From NCBI GenBank assembly GCA_902494295.1, contig CABUSL010000083.1, positions 1-9,405 of the forward strand: a stretch of 9,405 bases of DNA. The letters run 5' to 3'. The stretch's first letter is position 1. Each line of letters starts with the position of its first letter. A program made the position numbers and the translations under genes. Below, one piece after another: positions 6,089-9,405 of this stretch. This DNA comes from an uncultured Collinsella sp. GTDB taxonomy: Bacteria; Actinomycetota; Coriobacteriia; Coriobacteriales; Coriobacteriaceae. The notes below the pieces were generated by a model. The model made no database searches. It worked only from the letters and a program-made list of their open reading frames with translations, and was not told the DNA's origin.

Positions 6089-6090
6089 TC

Positions 6091-6413
6091 GATCTGCAGC
6101 TTTCGGCATCCGCCACAGAATTGGCAAGGGTTTGGGACGATCCCAAAAATGCAAACAGAGCGCTCCGACTTCCCGACGGAACGCCCTTCGCTCCCTTCGT
6201 GCCCTTTTTCCTCGCCTTCACCGGGCGACCCGGGAGCTGGGGCTGGCAGACGCCTCTCTGCTCTTCGTCCACAACGTCCAGGGAAATCTCGCGGTCAACC
6301 GCCTGCTCGGTTGGAGGCGAGGGCCCGAGTTCGCCTACGCCCAGGAGCTGCTCAGCGCCTATTCCGAAGGGGGCATGCGGGCGGTATCGGCTCGTCACGA
6401 TTCCCGTAGTTGA
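6091..6413 (+). pseudogene. Probable decayed coding fragment, unrecognised
   Basis: Two plus-strand frames each look protein-like in adjacent stretches. About 6106-6216 reads TELARVWDDPKNANRALRLP followed by DGTPFAPFVPFFLAF. From about 6222 another frame reads RATRELGLADASLLFVHNVQ, then GNLAVNRLLGWRRGPEFAYA and QELLSAYSEGGMRAV, ending at a stop at 6411-6413. The shift is equivalent to one lost or two gained bases, which suggests one gene broken by a frameshift. There is no convincing start or ribosome site, and I do not recognise the family. GC-rich third positions in both halves support former coding. The second frame is also open upstream, so the exact frameshift point is uncertain. Confidence 0.3.
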
Positions 6414-6655
6414 TCTTGACTGTGGACTCCTTACAAGTCTTGCTCGAGATCGAGCGGAGACTGGGCCCTGCCGAATCGGAGCTATGGCGACCAAAAATGT
6501 TGCCAGAAGACGCCGTCGACACTGTTTGCGATGGGGTAGAGCTCGATGGCGGTTCGGCACAGTCTGTTTCGACGGTTTCGCGGGGCGTTGATGGCGTGAA
6601 GGCGGCCGTTGGAAAGAAACTCATTTCCGCGGGGAAGAAACTTCTCGGTGAGTAA
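6410..6655 (+). CDS. Hypothetical small ORF or gene tail, unrecognised
   Basis: An 81-codon frame from TTG 6410 to TAA 6653-6655. The end reads VDGVKAAVGKKLISAGKKLLGE, a basic amphipathic helix; the middle is acidic (PEDAVDTVCDGVELDGGS). No ribosome site precedes the TTG, so it is either the C-terminal tail of a lost gene or a chance frame. Base composition is lower in GC than the left neighbour. No function is proposed. Confidence 0.22.
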   Translation: MILTVDSLQVLLEIERRLGPAESELWRPKMLPEDAVDTVCDGVELDGGSAQSVSTVSRGVDGVKAAVGKKLISAGKKLLGE

Positions 6656-6705
6656 AGCTCATCGGAGCGGGGATAGAGCTTTGTCTGCGGGGTACGAAAT
6701 GCTGG

Positions 6706-7626
6706 CTAGTGGTTGCGACGCCTTGTTGCGGAAATGCCAACTGCTGCAACTACACCACCGGCAACACTCAGGGCGGTTGCCATCGCACTGTTGTCGCCCG
6801 TCACGGGTAGGGTGGTCCCGGCTGGTTTAACTGCCGTTACTGCCTTGGTGGAAACGGGATTTGCCGCGGGCTTTTCTGTCTTGGGCTGCGGTGCGGGCTC
6901 GGGCTTGGTTTCCGGTTCGGGTTTGACCTCTGGGATCGGCTTAACACTTGGATCGGGTTTGGAACCGCTCGTATCGGTTGCAATCAAGTGCACGTCACTG
7001 TCGAAGATGTAACGGATGTAGTAATCGTGCCGCGTCTCGTGCATAATCCCTTGCCCGCTGTCGAAGTCACGGTCAACGTGTGTGCCAAGGTGGGCTGAGC
7101 TGTTGAGGTTCAGCCTGTAAGGGATTTGGTCGTCGGCGTAACTGCCTGTAAAGACTACGGTTGCTCTAACGTGATTGTCGATCATGGTCAGGGCAATAGA
7201 GACGCTGGCCTCTTTGGGGTTCTCGGTTTTTATAAGGCCTTCGGTATCGGTGTCGATCTTGAAGAGAAGGACGGTGTCGTTAAGCCCGTAGATGAAGTCT
7301 TCGGGTTTGTCGGGGAAATCGTATACAAACGCCTCATTCTGGACCAACATGAAGGCAGGAGGGAGCTCCAGGTCATAGTTATGGTCGACAACGGTGGTAG
7401 CTGTGAGGCTGCCTTCCGCGTTGGCTTCGTCGCAGGTAATGGGTGCTGCGACATCGGTTTCGGGCATTTCTGTCGCCAGTGCTGTGCGGGGTAGCAAAAG
7501 CAGTCCTGCCACAAGAATGCTTACTCCGAAGGCGGCGACTCTGGCGCCTGCATGACGCTTGACGTCGCGGATAGACAGGCCAGTCCGTTTGTTATGGGTC
7601 TGCGGTGCAACATGCTGTCCATACAT
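6706..7626 (-). CDS. Sortase-anchored (LPVTG) cell-surface protein
   Basis: This 306-residue secreted protein should be covalently attached to peptidoglycan by sortase. It has a long N-terminal lead (NKRTGLSIRDVKRHAGAR), a hydrophobic signal core about residues 29-46, and a likely signal-peptidase site after TALA (A51). The exposed domain spans about 52-215, has a single cysteine (C65) and is rich in aromatic and acidic beta-type sequence such as YDLELPPAFMLV and HDYYIRYIFDSDVHLI; I do not recognise the domain. A proline/lysine/glutamate spacer (222-256) with repeats of KPEPE type follows, then LPVTG (273-277), a hydrophobic span (281-300) and the basic end TRRRNH. The start at 7626 has AAGGAG six bases upstream. 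It is monocistronic and convergent with the plus-strand remnants. No sortase gene is visible in the window. A role in adhesion is possible but not shown. Confidence 0.88.
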   Translation of the reverse strand: MYGQHVAPQTHNKRTGLSIRDVKRHAGARVAAFGVSILVAGLLLLPRTALATEMPETDVAAPITCDEANAEGSLTATTVVDHNYDLELPPAFMLVQNEAFVYDFPDKPEDFIYGLNDTVLLFKIDTDTEGLIKTENPKEASVSIALTMIDNHVRATVVFTGSYADDQIPYRLNLNSSAHLGTHVDRDFDSGQGIMHETRHDYYIRYIFDSDVHLIATDTSGSKPDPSVKPIPEVKPEPETKPEPAPQPKTEKPAANPVSTKAVTAVKPAGTTLPVTGDNSAMATALSVAGGVVAAVGISATRRRNH

Positions 7627-7638
7627 AAGACGCTCCTT

Positions 7639-7934
7639 ATTCGTAGGCCGATTTCCGCGGATCTATATTGCGCCTGGCCGATGCAGCTAGGCTCTTTCAC
7701 GCGAACGCTTACGCGAGCGGGGAGAAAGCTCAAACTAATTTTCCCACAGTCGATACTTTGCGAGCAACGATTTGCTGTTCAATTCTCGGAGAGAAAATCA
7801 AGACAGTCGAGGAGTTATCAGGCAATGAGATTGTGTCTAGAGAACACGAACAAGAGATGTGGTCTGCAGACGACTGAATAGCTCCATCTGTTTTGGTTAC
7901 AACGAAATACGTGCCGCGCGCCTGCGGCATGAAG
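7639..7934. other. AT-richer divergent gap with no firm gene
   Basis: This stretch separates the LPVTG gene (minus) from the iron-sulfur flavoprotein gene (plus) and should hold both promoters. A TATAGA-like box on the minus strand near 7662-7667 is a possible -10 for the surface protein, without a clear -35. A plus-strand frame from TTG 7668 to TGA 7877 ends EELSGNEIVSREHEQEMWSADD, which looks slightly protein-like, but it has no ribosome site and no family I know. I do not call it a gene. Confidence 0.3.
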
Positions 7935-7947
7935 AAGGGAGATTCCT

Positions 7948-8478
7948 ATGAATATCGTTGTATTGAGTGGTAGCCCGCGCAAGGGCGCCAATACCGACAC
8001 CATGGTCGAGGCGTTTGCCGAGACCGCGCGCGAGGCCGGCCATACAGTCGAGGTCATCCGCGTTGCCAGCAAGAAGATTGCTGGTTGCCTGGGATGCCAG
8101 TACTGCTTTACCCATGAGGGCACCTGTGTGCAGAAGGATGACATGACCAACGTGATTGAGCCGCTGAAAGGCGCCGACATGGTTGTCTTCGCTTCGCCTA
8201 TCTACTGGTTTGATATCACCGCGCAGGAGAAGGCCGCTATCGACCGCCTGTACGCCTTCGGTGCTACGGGCTTCCCGTTCACCAAGACGGCCCTTTTACT
8301 CGATAGTCACAGTGAGGGCGTCTATGATGCGGCGATCGCTATGTACAAGTCAACCTGCGCGTACTGCAAGTGGGAGGACCAGGGCATTGTCACCGTTAGC
8401 GGTATGACCGAGCGCGACAGCATGGCATCGTCGCCCAAGTTGGAAGAGGTGCGAGAGCTCGCTCGCAAGCTCTCTTAA
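7948..8478 (+). CDS. Iron-sulfur flavoprotein / NADPH-dependent FMN reductase family
   Basis: This 176-residue flavodoxin-fold redox protein starts with VVLSGSPRKGANTDTM (residues 4-19), the FMN phosphate-binding loop of the FMN-reductase family. Four cysteines in C47-LG-C50-QY-C53-FTHEGT-C60 give CX2CX2CX6C, the compact motif that binds a [4Fe-4S] cluster in iron-sulfur flavoproteins (Isf). FASPIYWFDITAQEKAAIDR (81-100) is the flavin-contacting loop. Two further cysteines, C137 and C140 (STCAYCKW), are near the C-terminus. Such proteins accept electrons from ferredoxin or NAD(P)H and reduce quinones, oxygen species or other acceptors in anaerobes. The start at 7948 has AAGGGAG six bases upstream. 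It appears monocistronic and ends just before the 71-bp inverted-repeat element. The cluster type is an inference from the motif. Confidence 0.9.
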   Translation: MNIVVLSGSPRKGANTDTMVEAFAETAREAGHTVEVIRVASKKIAGCLGCQYCFTHEGTCVQKDDMTNVIEPLKGADMVVFASPIYWFDITAQEKAAIDRLYAFGATGFPFTKTALLLDSHSEGVYDAAIAMYKSTCAYCKWEDQGIVTVSGMTERDSMASSPKLEEVRELARKLS

Positions 8479-8487
8479 GGCAAGAAG

Positions 8488-8558
8488 AACGCATGGCAAT
8501 CGGTGTTGGTGGAAATGCTTGCTGTCCTTACCAAGAGGATTACTGATTGCCATGCGTT
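8488..8558. repeat. 71-bp element bounded by perfect 14-bp inverted repeats
   Basis: The arm AACGCATGGCAATC (8488-8501) returns exactly inverted as GATTGCCATGCGTT (8545-8558), with 43 bases between. The stem would extend a few pairs with G-U matches, and the loop holds TTGGT and ACCAA, which can pair with each other, giving a long two-part hairpin. It begins nine bases after the iron-sulfur flavoprotein stop and sits between convergent genes. No T-tract follows on the plus strand. It may be a 3' mRNA-stabilising or terminating structure, or a small mobile repeat (MITE- or REP-like). An ATG inside the left arm opens a 17-codon frame ending in the right arm (MAIGVGGNACCPYQEDY), probably by chance. 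Confidence 0.6.
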
Positions 8559-8585
8559 GATGTCCTTATGGACAATCTCCGCGTG

Positions 8586-9088
8586 CTAGGAGACTTTCTC
8601 GCTCAGGAACTCCCTGAATGCGGGGATGTCAAAGCCAACGAGACCACGCCCACGTTCCCCGATGACGCCGTCCTCGAGAAGGCGGCGTTTGTATTGGCTT
8701 GCGTAGTTGCTGGCGACGCCCATGCGTTTGGCTATCTCCGAGACCCTGCTGGGGCCAGAATCGGGCAGCATCGCGAGTAAAAACTCAATGTCTTTATCGG
8801 AAAGCTCCCGATAGGTCGTTTCGAGAGAAGCCCGATGTCATGTTTTTCGAGTTGTTTAAAGATGCCATTCATGCGTGTGCGCCAGTTGCCCTGGGCCTCT
8901 TGAGCATATGTCCAATCGATGCCTACTGGACCAATTTGAACGCCGTTTATGCGCGCATGAGGCTGTAAGAGGTAGCTATCTGCGGCTTCTTTGGTTCGCT
9001 CGATGATATCTTCGAGCATGCCTGGCATGGCGGAGACATTTGCTGCGATCCATGGTGGCCCCTTTGCAGGTTTTGCTAACTTTTGCAA
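8586..9088 (-). pseudogene. Wrecked AAA-family ATPase with winged-helix C-terminus
   Basis: Two minus-strand frames together give the start and end of an ATPase-like protein. The upstream frame (9088 to about 8828) reads KGPPWIAANVSAMPGMLEDI, then ARINGVQIGPVGIDWTYAQE and NWRTRMNGIFKQLEKHDIGL. The downstream frame (about 8825 to 8586) reads LETTYRELSDKDIEFLLAML, then PSRVSEIAKRMGVASNYASQ and YKRRLLEDGVIGERGRGLVG, a winged-helix DNA-binding tail. In the intact family, Walker A lies before the first part, and Walker B with the rest of the ATPase core lies between HDIGLL and the tail. Both are absent here and the frame changes at about 8822-8830, so there is an N-terminal loss plus an internal deletion. 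Upstream the frame meets a stop inside a tandem repeat. The relationship to the Coriobacteriia ATPases is from memory. Confidence 0.7.
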
Positions 9089-9117
9089 CTTTTGCTAAAT
9101 TTTGCAAGTTTTGCTAA
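9071..9117. repeat. 19-bp tandem repeat, about 2.5 copies
   Basis: TTTTGCTAACTTTTGCAAC (9071-9089) is followed by TTTTGCTAAATTTTGCAAG (9090-9108) and the half unit TTTTGCTAA (9109-9117). Each unit is itself two related halves, TTTTGCTAA and TTTTGCAA. It overlaps the broken 5' end of the ATPase remnant. In the coding direction it reads as GCAAAA-type repeats, and it contains the stop that closes that frame. It could be an operator array, an iteron-like site, or repeat expansion at a recombination scar. Confidence 0.75.
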
Positions 9118-9197
9118 TGGCTTAACATGCCTTGTGCCGTGGGATCGCAGGAGTGAAAAACGGGGATTCCTATTATTCTGACTACGTTGCAGCGAGC

Positions 9198-9234
9198 GGG
9201 GCCCGGAGCGCGATGTTGCTGCGCTCCGGGCCCC
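9198..9234. terminator. Strong GC-rich hairpin, likely transcription terminator
   Basis: GGGGCCCGGAGCGC (9198-9211) pairs perfectly with GCGCTCCGGGCCCC (9221-9234) around a 9-base loop. On the plus strand it is followed by accgTTTT, a weak T-tract. On the minus strand it lies 36 bases after the stop of the gene at 9271, where a terminator is expected, but that side has no T run. It probably ends transcription of the minus-strand gene, perhaps in both directions. Confidence 0.7.
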
Positions 9235-9270
9235 ACCGTTTTGAGAGCTTATGGCGGTTCTGCCGTCATC

Positions 9271-9405
9271 CTAGTCAAACAGACTCGGCATGTCGTTTTC
9301 CTTCATGAGGGCACCGGCAGAGGGGAGGCTCTGCGCGGTGAACTTTTCGGCCGAGACGCCGGCGCCAAGGATTTCCTCGGTCGTGCCGACGGTGGTGACC
9401 GAGCG
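9271..9405 (-). CDS. C-terminal end of an unrecognised gene (partial)
   Basis: The last 44 residues of a minus-strand gene that enters from the right edge and ends at TAG 9273-9271. It reads RSVTTVGTTEEILGAGVSAE, then KFTAQSLPSAGALMKEND, then MPSLFD. The frame is open to the window edge, third positions are GC-rich as in a real gene, and a strong hairpin lies 36 bases downstream, so coding is likely. The tail is not enough for me to name a family. Confidence 0.6.
   Translation of the reverse strand, partial: RSVTTVGTTEEILGAGVSAEKFTAQSLPSAGALMKENDMPSLFD

Noticed and set aside
6131..6147. Hairpin TTTGGGA-CGA-TCCCAAA after the flavodoxin gene as terminator
   Set aside because: The stem is short and weak and is followed by AAATG rather than a T-tract.
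6713..7494. Plus-strand glycine/serine-rich frames opposite the LPVTG gene as a secreted repeat protein
   Set aside because: They mirror the proline/lysine spacer of the minus-strand gene, which has signal peptide, LPVTG and ribosome site.
7668..7877. Plus-strand 69-codon frame in the gap before the iron-sulfur flavoprotein
   Set aside because: TTG start without ribosome site, no recognisable family; its tail looks mildly protein-like but that is not enough.
9071..9117. CRISPR array
   Set aside because: The units are contiguous 19-mers without spacers; this is a tandem repeat.

Overview
The window looks like an accessory region of a high-GC actinobacterium, most probably a gut or oral Coriobacteriia (Collinsella/Olsenella-like). 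The reasons are the GC-biased codon use, strong GGAGG ribosome sites, an LPXTG-type surface protein, and an AAA-ATPase family with a C-terminal winged helix that I associate with this class. The class assignment is an inference from protein style, not from a marker gene. Base composition changes along the window: the left 2 kb is very GC-rich, the central operon is moderate, and the gaps around 2.2-2.6, 6.4-6.7 and 7.6-7.9 kb are visibly more AT-rich. This suggests a patchwork built by several insertions and deletions.

Layout. Positions 1-1873 (minus strand) hold a compact three-gene lantibiotic-immunity ABC transporter of the LanFEG type: the ATPase, a first permease, and a second permease cut by the window edge. 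The genes are translationally coupled. Divergent from it at 2069 begins a TetR-type repressor that stops after 33 codons. The palindrome TTATCGCGATAA lies in front of it and is the likely shared operator. Directly after the break lies a remnant resembling the specificity subunit of a type I restriction system (about 2166-2387), itself interrupted by an in-frame stop.

Positions 2606-6088 form the best-preserved and most coherent unit. A MerR-family regulator with the conserved cysteine of the NmlR/AdhR branch faces a five-gene plus-strand operon: RibD/DHFR-like reductase, small cupin, AhpD/carboxymuconolactone-decarboxylase-like protein, aldo/keto reductase and flavodoxin. The promoter between them has the MerR hallmark: a 19-bp spacer containing a near-perfect 20-bp palindrome. 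I infer a redox or electrophile (aldehyde/quinone) stress detoxification module controlled by a thiol-sensing regulator.

Positions 6089-6655 hold unrecognised, probably decayed coding sequence. On the minus strand at 6706-7626 is a sortase-anchored surface protein (LPVTG). On the plus strand at 7948-8478 is an iron-sulfur flavoprotein with a CX2CX2CX6C cluster motif. It is followed by a 71-bp element bounded by perfect 14-bp inverted repeats. Positions 8586-9088 (minus) are a wrecked AAA-ATPase that lacks its Walker A region and its middle but keeps its winged-helix tail. It is preceded by a 19-bp tandem repeat. A strong GC-rich hairpin (9198-9234) and the C-terminal end of an unrecognised minus-strand gene (9271-9405) close the window.
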